In this document: positions 1-12,199 of the stretch, one piece after another
How positions within the stretch are numbered: the stretch's first letter is position 1
How the letters are laid out: each line of letters starts with the position of its first letter
Assembly (NCBI GenBank): GCA_947462335.1
Contig: OX381707.1
Location: 33,035,618-33,099,617 of the forward strand
Length of the DNA: 64,000 nucleotides
DNA from: Harmothoe impar
Lineage: Eukaryota > Annelida > Polychaeta > Phyllodocida > Polynoidae
Reading direction: 5' to 3'
Program-made: the position numbers and the translations under genes
Notes under the pieces: model-generated
What the model was told of the DNA's origin: nothing
Database searches by the model: none
The model's input: only the letters and a program-made list of their open reading frames with translations

Positions 1-1838
1 TCACTGAATAAATGTTTAAAAAAAGGCAGATCTGCTTAATCTTCAGGGAGTCCCCATATGCTGTCCGAGGGAAAACATTGTTCTGAAACTGGGATGGTGG
101 TTTTGTTGAGACAGTGGCGCTTTGTGGGGCTTGCTTTCTCATCTGTGACTGGCTGCTGTGAGGTTACCGCTGGGGAATATAGACAGAGGTCTACAGCTCC
201 GAATTGAAATGTGTTGGTGTCTAACTGTGTCTTTTTGTGTGTTTTATTTCTTAAATTGCTTTATTGACTGTCCACATAGTGATTTCCATGTCAATGATAC
301 ATACTAAGGAATAATACGTATGCACAGGTATAAGTAATACCGCAATAAATCCAGGAGTTAGTGCATTACAAGCTACACCGACCTATGTATATGAGTATTA
401 AAAACAAATAATCATCAGCTTATTAAGTACATGATAATAGGCCTGTGTCCATTATACGACAAGGAAAGTGGAATATATGGCCGTTTTGACCTCCAGCAAT
501 ATGTACATATCTGGGAATATATTTTGTAGATATATTCTACTTTAACTGCAGGTATGCTGTGTCCACTAGGCATTATAAATTGCTGCCCAGACTGCCCAGG
601 GCAAACATTGACGAGGTCTTACAATAGAATAAAGAGCATATATTCCAATTTCTGCACTAAAAATCAAACATGTTAGATATTCAAAAGCCCACTTTTGACG
701 TCCATTTTTGACCCCTGCATATTGCTATCCCACTTTTGTATTTGGGAATTTTGTTGTCCAGCTGTGTCCACAGGGAGACAAAACATATATTTCATATTTG
801 TATTCAAATTCACATTTTGACGGATGACAAACGGCCTGATATATGCTAGTGGACACAGGCCTATTTTCATTGTGGTCTTATGAAATAAGTAAATTTTACT
901 TACAGTTGAAAAGATACTCAAATTGCTTTTTTATTTTGTCATTGATTCTAGTATGAACTCCCGAAGATATACTTCCTCGTATTCTACATTTGGTTTAAAC
1001 ACAGTAGTCCAACGTCAAACTGATAACTGTAGTAAGATACTTTCTTCAACTATTCAACTGCTATCTTGAATAACTAATGCTATCAGCTATTAAGTAAAGA
1101 GACGTCCTGCATGAAGACCTTTGCCTCTTTCAGTGATATGGTTGATACACAAAGCAATGGTTTGTTACGTTCAGTTAGCAGTTGGGTGGTTGCCTGCAAA
1201 CTGTGATGATGTGGTATAAGCAGGAGTCCTATATCCTACTATTCTGAGTAGAATACCCACCATATAGGCTGATTCTGCCCCGTGCCCAGTCCTGGTAGAA
1301 CTAGCAGCTAGAATGCATCAATGGCTGTTATCGTCGGGAAATGTTGACAATGGGCTTAAGATGGATGGGTGCGCAATATGGCCTGATATCTACTGCCCTT
1401 TGTTTCTTCTATCAGCCGTTTATGATTAAGACGTCTTGGTGTGGGTCTGTGGCGCAGGGAATAAAGGGAAGATTTATCTTGTAGCCTGGCACTAAAAGAT
1501 GCACTTATAATCCATCATGGGCTGTTATTCTAAATAACACTTTATGACCACGACCACCAATGCACTGTGAGACAATGGAGAGTGATGGGCCTCATCGGTA
1601 CCATTCTGGGATCTCACAGTATGGCCTCTTTCTTTCAGTTTGAAATTTAGTGCTGGAAATCGTTTTCTCCGGTGAATCAAACAAACAAAATCAACATTCT
1701 TAAAGCATGTTCACCTTGTAGTTTATTGAAATTTATGTTCCGAACTTTTAAACTTCACTGGTTATGTTATTATATTATTATTATGATATAAGTGTTCAAA
1801 AAAAAACCTTGGACACGCCAAGAGCACATAGTACAGAA
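1..1838. other. No recognisable feature
   Basis: This AT-rich sequence has only short, low-complexity reading frames. I see no RNA gene, terminal inverted repeat or microsatellite in it. Confidence 0.5.
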
Positions 1839-2511
1839 AGTTCATCTGTGTATCAGGCTGTGTCTACAACAGTCTACTAGACTATATAGGGCGGGTAAGA
1901 TATCACAAAAGATGTTAGCAAATATGGCCAGACCTGGGGATGTAGACCTGACCAATGTTCTTTTTTCTCTGTACGAGCTGTTTGTCTACCAGTAAAGGCC
2001 TTATAGGATTGTTTTCTGCAAGTTTAGCTCTTGGGAAGACATTTCTCTTTGTCAGGTTTGACAAAATAGTGTATCAAACGTTGCAAAATACAAAATAAAT
2101 CTTAAAATAGATGCCAAAGTCTAAATATTACAATCGACCCTGTGTATGCCTATTTGCACATTTAATTTTGTCACAAGTTATGGTTGTAGGCTGCAGAAAC
2201 GCAGAAATTTATGCAATCCGTCTATAATGTATGCCAAAACCATTGATTTTCGAAAATTAAAGTTATCCTTCCTTTTTGAAAGATAAGTTGTACATGCTAT
2301 TGCTTTTCATGTCAAATGAAATACATAGATGTCTTACCTTTTACATTTTGCCACCCAGAATTAACAATATCAGCTAATTGAGAAAATAAGAAATGCTGCA
2401 TAACCGCAACCCGTCTCCTTTTAGGTAGCAAACATCAAGTACACACAGAACCTCAACAAGTTGTCGACAAAGTGTTCTCATCAGTGATTAAAGGAAGAAT
2501 TTGTCTACTTG

Positions 2512-2601
2512 TGTCTGGAGACCTGAGGCCACTCCCCTTAATCCCCCAGCACCACACTCATTATGGCTTCCCGGAAGTGCCTACCTAGAAGTTCACAGAG
2601 A
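2512..2601. promoter_or_regulatory. Island B core, copy 1: ETS and TAATCC sites
   Basis: These 90 nt match 6548-6637 at 89 positions, far above the level of the surrounding linkers. Visible motifs are CCGGAAGT at 2571-2578, a canonical ETS-family core, and TAATCC at 2539-2544, the K50 homeodomain core used by Otx, Gsc and Pitx proteins. The motif assignments rest on known consensus sequences. Regulatory function is inferred from their retention in both copies. Confidence 0.5.
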
Positions 2602-4709
2602 CTTGGAGTTAGGAAATTACTTTTCCTGCTTCCCAGGGGAGAGCTACAGTTAGAGCAACAGAAACTGAACGTTTTGTATCCAGTAATATGAACCAAACCT
2701 ACTTTTAAAAATTGGTCTGATCATAACATGTTATTCTCAAAGTTCTATTGAGAGAACTTTAAGCGTATTTAATGGGTATACCTATAAAGACTATTCTAGG
2801 GAAGAACAAGCCTGATCCCTCATACTTGTGCAAATCCTATATATATGTGCTTCCAACAACTATTAATCTCATAAAATCATTTACCCTAGACACTCTATCA
2901 ATGATACATGAAGCAGACATTTCTTTGGAGCATTGGCTTCCCCTTATCAGGCTAAACCCTCAATGACCTTTAATGTATCAGTGCATCCTCTAGTCACGCA
3001 TAGCCAATACGTGTCGTATCCGAAATATGGGACTAAATGAATGAGGGGAGGAAAACCTCTCACTTTAGTCCTCATTAATGAAAGAAATATCCACTTATTT
3101 TACAGCATCTTCTTAATCTTAAACTATATGGGTCCATTTATGGGAAATAAACAGAGGACATCTGCATGTCTCTCTATTTCTATAGCTTTTCTTCTCCTCC
3201 TTGCTGGATCCCTCCCCAAACCTCTTCTTCTATTTGGACATTATCTCTTATTTTCTCCTCGTCCCTTTTCTCCATCCTCTATTTATCCCTGTCCGTCTCT
3301 CTCTGCCTCTATCACCCACGATAATGGGAGACTACCCTGTATACTTTCTAAGCATATAAGGTCAATATTAGGGACTCCAGAAAAAAAAGAGAAATATTAA
3401 ATGATCAATTCTATTTCTTTTATGATATAGAATGTGAGAGATGTAAACTAAATCTTTTAGAATTTTCTTTCTATCTATCTTAGAACTCAGACAATCTTCA
3501 AATAGGTGTAAATAAAATCCACCCAGTTCCTCTAGTACATTTCCTATATAATTGCTATCCAGCTTTAGAGTCCCAGTGAACCTGTGTGGGGGAGGGTGAT
3601 AGGGTCTGCCAGGTGAGTGGGGTATGTGGGAAGTAGTTATATAAGGGGTTTGGAGGGCATTTGAAGTACTGGCCAGGCTAGACCATGATTGACATGCCCT
3701 CTTGACATGATCACCCATTATACTAGTATAGAGTAAACCAATTGTCTTAATTACCCAATCATAAGTATTATGATGTTATGGTCTAGGAAGAGGTGAGAGG
3801 ATCCTCTGATTGCATCCATCTTTTAACATGATATAAAAACATATTGGATGAGATCTCAAACCGAAAAGCAACGGAAAGCATTCATAAATTCATAGGGTTT
3901 TGATATAATCTATTTTATCTCCAAAATATTTGGTAACTTCTCTTAGCTGCAGTCACTTATTATAAGGATGGCTGGATAGGCCTTTCTCTTGAGTATATTT
4001 CTGTGTGATTACCTAAAAGTAACAGATGAAATGTCACTCCCTAAGAGGGGAGTTTTATAACAGTGTCTATGAGGCACAGCTGCACCAAAATACTCTACTG
4101 CTGTGTGCACTGTGCACAGGGGCTCACCTAGCGGATTCTTGAGTCCCTATCAATATCACTGCATTGTGAGACGGTAAACACATTATATATGTAATGGGTC
4201 TTAAGATACATGTTACTCAGATACAGGAGCAATAAGGCATGCAGCCCCCCCCCCCACCTTTACAGTTCATGTTAGGTGGGCATGTACCTGGAGCAAGGTC
4301 AGGGGGGATTATGCGTTGGAGGCTAAGGCAGGGATTGTGAGGCTTGTTGTTAGTGAAAGTGACATGACGGGCTCTCCAACCAGTTCCAATATTAAAACAT
4401 TCACTGAGGAGACAACTTTATCTTGGGATCTTGGGATGGGAAGTATGATAATTCTATTAAATAATCCTGTTAAGGATACAGTATTATGCTGCTGACTTGC
4501 AATTGGTTTTACCACGGCTGCAACCTTATGTCTTTGGGTGATGACAGTCTACTTTTCACATATATTATGTATAATCTCTCTCCCCCTATCTCTGTCAGAA
4601 TCCCCAGTGGATCCTATCGAGATTAGGATTACATGGTTGCAGTAACAGGGTTAGACCTGGGTATTATGGATGGTGATTGGGTGCTGAACTGGGGTCAGGT
4701 CCAGGGGTG

Positions 4710-4763
4710 GCAGCCTCACACACCCAGATCAAAGGGATCCAACATGAAAGCAGACAGTCAGAT
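4710..4763. promoter_or_regulatory. Island E core, copy 1: TCF/LEF and SMAD-type sites
   Basis: These 54 nt are identical to 7786-7839. ATCAAAGG at 4728-4735 is the reverse complement of the TCF/LEF consensus CCTTTGAT. GCAGACAGTCAGA, ending at 4762, holds a CAGAC/GTC SMAD-type half-site pair. Weaker similarity continues to about 4860. A Wnt/TGF-beta-responsive enhancer is a reasonable guess but is not demonstrated. Confidence 0.5.
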
Positions 4764-5230
4764 ACAGCTAGAGGCACTAAAGGCAAGCTAAGAGGATGTG
4801 TGTGATAAGGACATAATGTTACTGTCCCATGAGACCATAGACCTCGGTGCACCTCCAGTTGGAAGTGGAGAGTAGATACTGCTATAGGTTATATCGATTC
4901 CAATTTGAAAATTGGTGACTACGAGGCAGTTGTCTTCAAGTCTGTCTGTCTGTCTTGGTTTTGTCTTTGTATCTCCTTGTCACTTATGTTCCCCTGTCTC
5001 TCCATTCCTCTCTTTTCTCTCCGTTTCTCTATCTTTCACTCCATCTCTCGCTCGCTATATCTGTCCCTCTCATTTTCCATATCACCTCCCCGCTTATCTC
5101 ATTATGTATCTCTATATTATCTGTCTGACACCCCTTGATGCCTCTGCCTCCTTGCACATCGCATTTCCACCTCAGTAACACTGCTTCTCTCTGCCTATGC
5201 CTATGTTCTCCCTCCTCCATAGTCATACCC

Positions 5231-5382
5231 TAGTCCCTTCTAATTCTGTCCTCACTCAGCAGGGGTCAGGTCGGGGGCTGTGCCACCTTCTCCTTCTGCA
5301 AGTATTGATCTCGAATTTAGCGCCACTGTTAGTGACTTGTTCGCCTCTGTGCACAAATGAGCTCCCTCCCACTTACCCTTTC
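5231..5382. promoter_or_regulatory. Island F, copy 1
   Basis: About 150 nt match 8432-8582 with scattered substitutions and single-base indels. Both copies keep CACTTACC, which on the minus strand reads GGTAAGTG, a strong splice-donor match. They also keep a long C/T-rich stretch. The sequence to the left of that minus-strand donor is more conserved than the sequence that would be exon. The donor may therefore be coincidental. Confidence 0.45.
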
Positions 5383-6547
5383 CCTACTATAGACTCCTAC
5401 CACAAGTAAGAGTACTTTCTCCTCAAGGCGTTTTGCATCAATTCAAAAGTAAATAATTATGATTGAACATGGGTCGGAGTAAACAAGGTACAGATCTTGG
5501 GGGTACACATGGACAAAATTTAATTTGCAAATTCAAAATTTATTTAGAAATTTGGTATAAACATTTTTGATAGTTTGGCATATCATTGCGAATCATTTAA
5601 ATCGATATTATCTTCCTATTAAGGTATACAAAACACAGGAGTAATAGAGTAATGTACCCTTTGAAATCATACCATTTATATCAACTGATTTGAATTATAG
5701 AAAAGGAAAGTTTCTTTTTCCTCTTGCAAGTGTCTTTCATTCCAGCCATTGTTATCTCTGTCAAGAGCACAGAGAAGGCTTGTAGCTCTGAGTGTCTCTG
5801 TGTATCAGGCTGTGTCTACAACTACTGTCTAGGTAGGGCTGCTAAGATATCTTCAACAAAAGATGTTTCCAAATACAGACTCGGCGATGTAGTAAGGAAG
5901 ACCTGACTAATGTTCTTGTTTCTCCATTAGGGTTATTTGTCTACTGATAAAGGATTGTCTCCTCCAAGTCTACTTTGTTATAATAGGACTTAATTTAATT
6001 CTGTAGGTCTGGGACTTGTTTGAGATACAATGTGTTCTTTGAGTGACAGGATCTAGATCTGAGACGCTCAGTGACTTTGTGCCTTAATGAACAAGACATG
6101 CATTACATACTGTCCTACGCTGATTGATTTTTTTAACAGCTGTATGTTACTTCAATTGAATTCCACCACAAGTTAGACTAGGCTACATATGACTATGCAA
6201 TATAACTTATTTCAAGTATTGCCCTTGTTATTTGATAGCTAAAAACCATGTATCAAATGTATGCCAAACCCCCTATCATTATTACTAAAGCAAACATAAG
6301 GGTATGAGTCAAAAATATGTACATCTAAAGATGCAGTGTATGCCTTCTTAATCTGTAGGAAATATACATACATTCACAAGGATCCTACCAGTCAATTAAT
6401 TACCTGCAATAATCATAATAACACATAGTCCCTGCCAATACACAGAATCATTCTTAGGCAGCTAACAGAAATTACACCCATAACCTCAATAACATGTCAA
6501 CGGCTTGCTCTCTCTCTAGCAATTAAAGGAGGAGGATGTCTACGTTA

Positions 6548-6637
6548 TGTCTGGAGACCTGAGGCCACTCCCCTTAATCCCCAAGCACCACACTCATTAT
6601 GGCTTCCCGGAAGTGCCTACCTAGAAGTTCACAGAGA
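6548..6637. promoter_or_regulatory. Island B core, copy 2: ETS and TAATCC sites
   Basis: This is the partner of 2512-2601, with one substitution in 90 nt. TAATCC lies at 6575-6580 and CCGGAAGT at 6607-6614, at the same spacing as in copy 1. Conservation drops sharply on both sides, which is why the core is listed separately. Confidence 0.5.
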
Positions 6638-7785
6638 GAAGGAGTAGGGAGATGACTTTTCCTGCTTCCCACGGGACAGCTACAGTTAGAGCAAAGGAAT
6701 AAAGAGACAGTTTCAAGCCTGACCCTGCCTGGGCCAACCTTCCCTTCTCCCTAATTGAATAGTTTTCATTGAGAGAAACTTATCATTTTTACAATTGATG
6801 TTAAATATCAAAAGACTGTAGCATACCCCTTCTCATGTAAGAGGAAAGGAGCACTGAACTGTGCCTTACATACTCTACGCTTGTTATATTACCCGAAACA
6901 TAGTCTTGCAGGGCCTTGGCTTCTCTGGGCCCGATCTAATCCCAGGTGACCTTTAACGGCTAAGTGCAGCCCCTCTAGTGGCTAACCTTTAAATTAATCC
7001 CCCAGATACTGACCCCATCTTGATCATTTCACTTGTGGAGGTTCTTTATTTGCTTGTGGATTTATTTAAATGTATTTCCTACAAGATTAAAACTAAAATA
7101 CAAAGCTGTACAATCATGTTCAGTTCTGCAACTTTTAATTTACCAATGTTGTAAACATAATGTAGATACACAATGTAATTATGTTCAAAAAAAGAAATGC
7201 TTTAACATCAGCCTTCTTACTAGCACTTTTTGTGAGTGTTAACAGGACCTTCGGCTGAGGACAAAACACAAATGCATTGTATTTACTTTCTCAAGCTGTT
7301 ATTCTGATTTCTCACCATATGTCTATAGGACAAAGTTCCAGTCTACTAAATGCCAGAATTGAAACATTGTTTTACCCCAAAGAATCCTGGAGAGAGGCAC
7401 GGGGCTTAACCTAGATACCTGGACATGGGAGTAGTTAGTCCTCACCTATAGAGGGTAGCTGGTAAGTGGTAGGGGATGGAGCAGGTGGGCGGGGTACCTG
7501 GAGCTGCATCAGAGAGGATTAGGTATGGGGCTGATTGGAAAGTGGGGACAGGGATTGTGAGGCCTGGGTGCATGTGAAGTGTGGGCCTAGTTTTGTGAGG
7601 GTGGGATTAGCGATTGAGATATCTCTATAAGGACATCTCTAATTGTGAGTTGCTCACCATGTGAGTGAAGTTCATGGGGTAATATGTGATACCTTCTTTG
7701 TTCTTAATGGTCATCAGAACTGACTAGGTTAAGAGAGTAATAAAAGGGGTGATTGGGGTCTGACCTAGGGTCAGGTCAAGGGATT

Positions 7786-7839
7786 GCAGCCTCACACACC
7801 CAGATCAAAGGGATCCAACATGAAAGCAGACAGTCAGAT
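7786..7839. promoter_or_regulatory. Island E core, copy 2: TCF/LEF and SMAD-type sites
   Basis: This 54-nt sequence is identical to 4710-4763, with ATCAAAGG at 7804-7811. Flanking identity decays with small indels that are not multiples of three, which argues against coding constraint. Confidence 0.5.
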
Positions 7840-8431
7840 CGAGCTAGAGGCAAGCCGAAGAGGATGTCTGTGAAAGGGACATAATGGTACTGTCCAATGA
7901 GACCATGGACCGCTGTGCACCTTTACATTTTTCTGTTATGCAATCTAAGTTTTGAATCAGAGGCATCTGACAACACATATTCATGGATTGACAATTATCC
8001 AAGGCAGGGCGCTGTTATATAATTGATAATGAGAGATTGAAATGATAAAACTTTAATGGGTCTGTGCATTTATAGTGCCATTTCATATGGTAGAGAGGTG
8101 ATGTACCTAAACTATTTGGCATAGGGTATGTTAACAAGCCATCCTATTCTTAGTATAGGAGATTTGAATAGGAATTTGATGATAGATTAGGCTCCTGGGG
8201 CAAACATGAATCATGGAAAGCGAATTAATATATCATGAAAATTTTATCATGAATGGCCACACAAAAATGTCAATCACTATGAACCACATCTAGCATTTCT
8301 ATATCCTTCAGAGAAAATGTTTATCTTTAACAGTGGCTCAGCGCAAGTGACAGGAGGGGTATTTTACCTTCTCCAACATTCTATTTGGGCCTATAAACAG
8401 AAACATTTAGCATAGTGCAGCCTCTAGCCAA

Positions 8432-8582
8432 TAGTCCCCTATAATTCCATCCTCACTCAGCAGGGGACAGGTCGGGGCTGTGTCACCTTCTCCTTCTGCA
8501 AGTATTGATCTCCAATTTAGCAAGGCTGTAAGTGACTCGTTTCCCTCTGTGCACAAATGAGCTCCCTCCCACTTACCCTTTG
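8432..8582. promoter_or_regulatory. Island F, copy 2
   Basis: This is the partner of 5231-5382. The most conserved part is the run around CACCTTCTCCTTCTGCAAG and the stretch ending in CACTTACCC. No reading frame is shared between the copies. It is listed as putative regulatory DNA because it is retained in both tandem copies. Confidence 0.45.
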
Positions 8583-8599
8583 CGAACCATAGCTATAGC

Positions 8600-11500
8600 C
8601 CTGTGCTACATGAAAGGGACTCTCTCCAAAAGTATCAACTTTTTCATAGAAAGGAAAAACACATGTAAGTACTCGGTTTTGCTCATTGAGAATTTTCTCT
8701 TCATAGTAATCTATATTACAAGATACAGAAATGATAAAATATATGTAACATTTGAATTAAGGCCAGTGTGGGTTAGGGACACCTCATTGCCTCTTGCTAC
8801 ATCAATATTGAGAGCACCTTGGCATGTATTGTCATGAACTGCCCACTTCACCCATGATGGTAATTCTTCACCCTGACCCTAACCTGTTCTTATAGCATTA
8901 GTTCACCTTACTGTCAGAAAGCAACCACCAACACAGAGGCTCATGGCAGTTTGTGTGCCCTCCACCTCTTGGTTTCGACAAACCACCTTTAGTATTCAGT
9001 ACTCAGCTTGCATGAAAGGAAGTAGCATTAATGGGTCCAGTTTCTTGCCACTCCCGATTCCAACGGCCCCCACTCCTTATTGTTAAAATAATGCCTTCTT
9101 AGACCCCCACCTTCCCTACAAAGGTCCAGAGTATCTGTTTGGCTTCACTCCAATTCTTACGAAAGGGGAAGCAAGAAGTGCGCCTTAAAGTATGCCTAAT
9201 CCGCTTTACCTCTAGTGGTCAGGTTAATTACCTTGACGGGGACACTAAAGTTCTTCTAATTAGCAACATCACTAGAGATCTTCAGACTATGGTCACCACG
9301 ATCCCACTTCACAAACTTTCTGCACCTATTGATCTAAGACAAAATAACTACCCTTCTACATCCAACCCCCGACCCAACCTTTTTTCTTACCCAGCATTCC
9401 TTGCTCTGTCCACCTTCCTTAAACCTGCGTCTCCATGACTGCGCATGCCCAGGAATCCCAGAAGGAGGCTCTGGCCTCGTCTTGGTGGTTTCGGTTTCGT
9501 TTGCTTGTGGTGGGTGCCTGACCTTGTATATATGAAGCATGTCTGAGCTGAAGGTAACTGGAGGAACGTAAAGGAGGAAGGCACACGTGGTTAGGCTAGA
9601 TTGGGAGGTGTGGGAGGATATAGCCAGAAGCATTATTCTTTTCCTTTTCCTCTGAGTCTTTTTTATTCGAATGTTTAACCTCTCGTGTTTAGCACTATTG
9701 AACGTCCAACTGCCTGTACGTGTACCTTGAACATTTTCTCTCTTCTGAACACTTCGTCTCTGCATCTGATGATCCATGTTTCTTTATGATCTTCCATTTC
9801 CATCTCCTCTTTATTCTTTATGTGTGTCAACAGTGCAAGTTAGACTTCTGTCCATTTTAACATAATACGCCACATAATGTCTCCCTGACTCTCTTCCACT
9901 CTTTCTTTATCTCTATACCTTCTATCTATAACACACATCAGCCAAGTAAAATGTGAATCATGAATTCACACACTCCTGTTTTACCCCTCATGGATTCTAA
10001 ACCTGTGTATACTCTAACATTTCAAGAATCAGTTCCCCTTTGTTCTAAGCAGGGGGGATTACCGAGCGTACCACTCTAATGATTCATGATTTATGACCAG
10101 TGTTGTTATTGTAGATCTAGTTGTGTCCACAAATCATGGTTGGAAAATCTCCCCTGATAGACCTATAGGTTTACAACTCCCTTTGTAGTTCTTTCTGCTA
10201 CTTAAACCGCCACTGTAACATTAGGAAAGCAGTGATTTATTGCCTTAGTTTGAGAGGAAGGCCTATAATGTTCCGCTTGACTAGTGACCTGTGTGGCTCC
10301 CCCTAGTTGCAACCATCCGAACTAACATTGCCTTGTTATTATGGGATGCCCTGACACATTGTCCTGGTGATGTACTCTCTCTGTCCTCCATCATAAAAGT
10401 CAATAAAAACGAGGTGTTTCGGGAGGGAAGCGTAACTATCTGATCAGTTTATCGGTTTACTCGGTGCTCTAGGGAGCGGACAAGCAATAGGTTATGTTTA
10501 CGAGGACAAGTGTGTGTTTGTTAAAGTGACATTTTCCACTGTGTATGGCTGTATCTAATTTGTAACTACTGTATTCTATTTGGATAGCTGCTTTGAGTAT
10601 TTACCATTAGACCATGTCTCCATGGACCTTTTTGGTGTAATTCACAGGATGAGTTGAATTTAATATTTTAGTAGCTGATTTTACGCTTTAACCTTTGAGT
10701 TTGATAAAGTATGAGTAGCTTAATGTAATTGAGTACAGGTCTAAAGGATCATAATAAATGTAGGTAGAAAAAAGAAACTGTGTACTTTCAGACGGTTGCA
10801 TTGGAGCGGAAAAGTAAGTTTAGCATCACATATGCTCGTGCAGCATAACGCTAATCTGTCGGAAACTTTCTAGCTCGCCTTCACCCTCAGATAACAAAAG
10901 AACCCATCATATCTAATAACTATTAACAAACCAGACTCTGATAGTTATTCTGCAGAGAGCACCAAGTTCTGTTGAATTTTGCAACACCCTGAGCAGTCAC
11001 TGTATTCAAACACTGGTAATTACTCTCGCTCCTGACACCAAAAATATTGGTTATCTTTACACTTCAGTTGAGGGAGCAGCACTGCCGCCCATTCCTCCTG
11101 CAACTGCAATCTCATCTCCACCTTCCTCTATTCCAGCCTGGAGGAGGATGCATTAAAAGAGAAATTGTAGAAAGTTGAATAAAAAAGTGTAATTAATCAA
11201 TCATTTCGAGGGTGATCATTATCCGCCTGCCGTAACTGGATCGGAGGGTGACAGTGAGAGTGATCGGAGTTGTCTCAAGGGACAAGGTGGTGGAGGGGGG
11301 GAGGGGGGAGGAGGTGAGAGGGATGAAAAGGGGTAGGAGGGGGGTTACAGGTCTCTGCAACAATGTGGTGGGTAGCTGCTAGCGTTGTTCAGAATTTCGC
11401 TCTAATTACCATTAAAAATAGGTCTATTCTATTCTGGCCTTATCATGTGAATGAAATTAATCAAAATGAATGTATGAATAACTGTAATGAAAAATATATA

Positions 11501-12026
11501 CCTTTCAGTTCAAGCAACAAATCCTAAATTATTGTTTTGATTGGTTATTTTCATATATTTCTGGGGGAGGGATAAGAGATCAGTGAGAGGTGAGGAAGCA
11601 GAGACTAAAAGTAATTGGTAGCACACCATTAAATGATTAATGAGTCTGGGAGGGATGACTGCCGAATTTAAGGACGTATCCCCCTCCCCTGTCAAATAGC
11701 ACCTGTCTAAGGACCTTCCCACACAGAGGCCATCATTGACGGTTTCCCACCCCTTGGTATTAGACAGTGCTTAATTTCTGAAATTATATGATGCACACGT
11801 CATAACTTGATATTGTATTCTTAAACTAGACGTCCTACAAAACACCCATGCACTATTTTGGTACAAATATAGCAGGTCATACTGGTAAATATGTCAGGTA
11901 TTTCACCATTTCATAGATGTGTGATGTGTGTGTACATGTTTGGCGGTAGGGAGCTGGGGAGGGGGGTCCTTATAGCCAGTCTGCAATGTATGGTAATACA
12001 AGCGCACCGCAGTCAGCTGAACAATG
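8600..12026. other. Noncoding stretch with G-rich tract and motif-level signals
   Basis: No gene is recognised. The 147-residue minus-strand frame at 9334-9777 begins with ATG in a fair context but has no recognisable domain, and its length is within chance for this window. A purine/G-rich tract lies at 11282-11345. A Hox/Pbx-like site lies at 11191-11203. A 17-nt match to a segment at 12491 lies near 10028. Confidence 0.5.
11191..11203 (-). promoter_or_regulatory. Composite homeodomain/Pbx-Hox-like site
   Basis: On the minus strand the sequence reads TGATTGATTAATT. It contains TGATTGAT (11196-11203), the Pbx-Hox heterodimer consensus TGATTNAT, directly joined to TAATT. A single site is weak evidence; it is noted because the overlap of both motifs is tight. 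Confidence 0.25.
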
Positions 12027-12098
12027 GCCGTGATCGTATAGTGGTTAGTACTTCTCGTTGTGGCCGAGACAACCCAGGTTCGAATCCTGGTCACGGCA
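12027..12098 (+). tRNA. tRNA-His (anticodon GTG)
   Basis: This 72-nt sequence folds as a complete cloverleaf. The 7-bp acceptor stem pairs GCCGTGA (12027-12033) with TCACGGC (12091-12097), and an A discriminator base lies at 12098. The D arm contains TAGTGGTTAGTA, which matches the eukaryotic A box. The anticodon stem TCTCG/CGAGA encloses the loop TTGTGGC, with anticodon GTG at 12060-12062. The T arm contains GGTTCGAATCC, a perfect B box. The G at position -1 needed by tRNA-His is not encoded, as is normal in eukaryotes, where it is added after transcription. No intron is present and CCA is not encoded. A run of nine T at 12137-12145 is a suitable RNA polymerase III terminator, though it lies about 40 nt downstream. 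The gene looks intact and functional and decodes CAC/CAU codons in cytosolic translation. Confidence 0.96.
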
Positions 12099-12136
12099 GA
12101 TGCTCTGTGGTCTCTATCATGGCAAATCAGCTTATC

Positions 12137-12145
12137 TTTTTTTTT
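12137..12145 (+). terminator. Probable Pol III T-run terminator of tRNA-His
   Basis: Nine consecutive T residues lie 39 nt beyond the tRNA 3' end on the same strand. Runs of four or more T terminate RNA polymerase III. No shorter qualifying run occurs between the tRNA and this tract. The assignment follows from position and sequence only. Confidence 0.6.
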
Positions 12146-12199
12146 CTGGGGATCAATTTTCATCTCTTTCTGTAATAGGAATAAATACATACTAACATA

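Larger units (their letters stand above)
1839..5392. repeat. Tandem-duplicated block array, copy 1 (islands A-F)
   Basis: The segment contains six islands that recur in the same order in the adjacent segment 5785-8590: A 1839-1996, B 2484-2665, C 2930-3000, D 4272-4362, E 4672-4860 and F 5231-5382. Between islands the two copies can barely be aligned, while inside B, E and F they are 85-99% identical by eye. The conserved islands are not open in any shared reading frame, and gaps between copies are not multiples of three. Protein-coding exons are therefore unlikely. The pattern suits an old tandem duplication of regulatory DNA or of a noncoding transcript. It could also be two decayed copies of a large repeat. 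The linkers (for example 3040-4260) show nothing else recognisable apart from a poly-C run near 4245. Confidence 0.85.
5785..8590. repeat. Tandem-duplicated block array, copy 2 (islands A-F)
   Basis: This is the second copy of the 1839-5392 segment, with islands A 5785-5955, B 6520-6705, C 6911-6987, D 7481-7580, E 7745-7925 and F 8432-8582. The spacing offset falls from about 4.0 kb (A, B) to 3.1-3.2 kb (D, E, F), so copy 2 is shorter by roughly 0.8 kb, lost mainly between islands C and D. Order and orientation are fully preserved. No transposase-like frame, terminal inverted repeat or LTR borders the unit. The linkers include 7000-7430, where I see nothing beyond AT-rich sequence. Confidence 0.85.

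Noticed and set aside
9334..9777. 147-residue minus-strand frame with ATG start
   Set aside because: No domain, no splice structure, and the length is within chance for 64 kb at this base composition.
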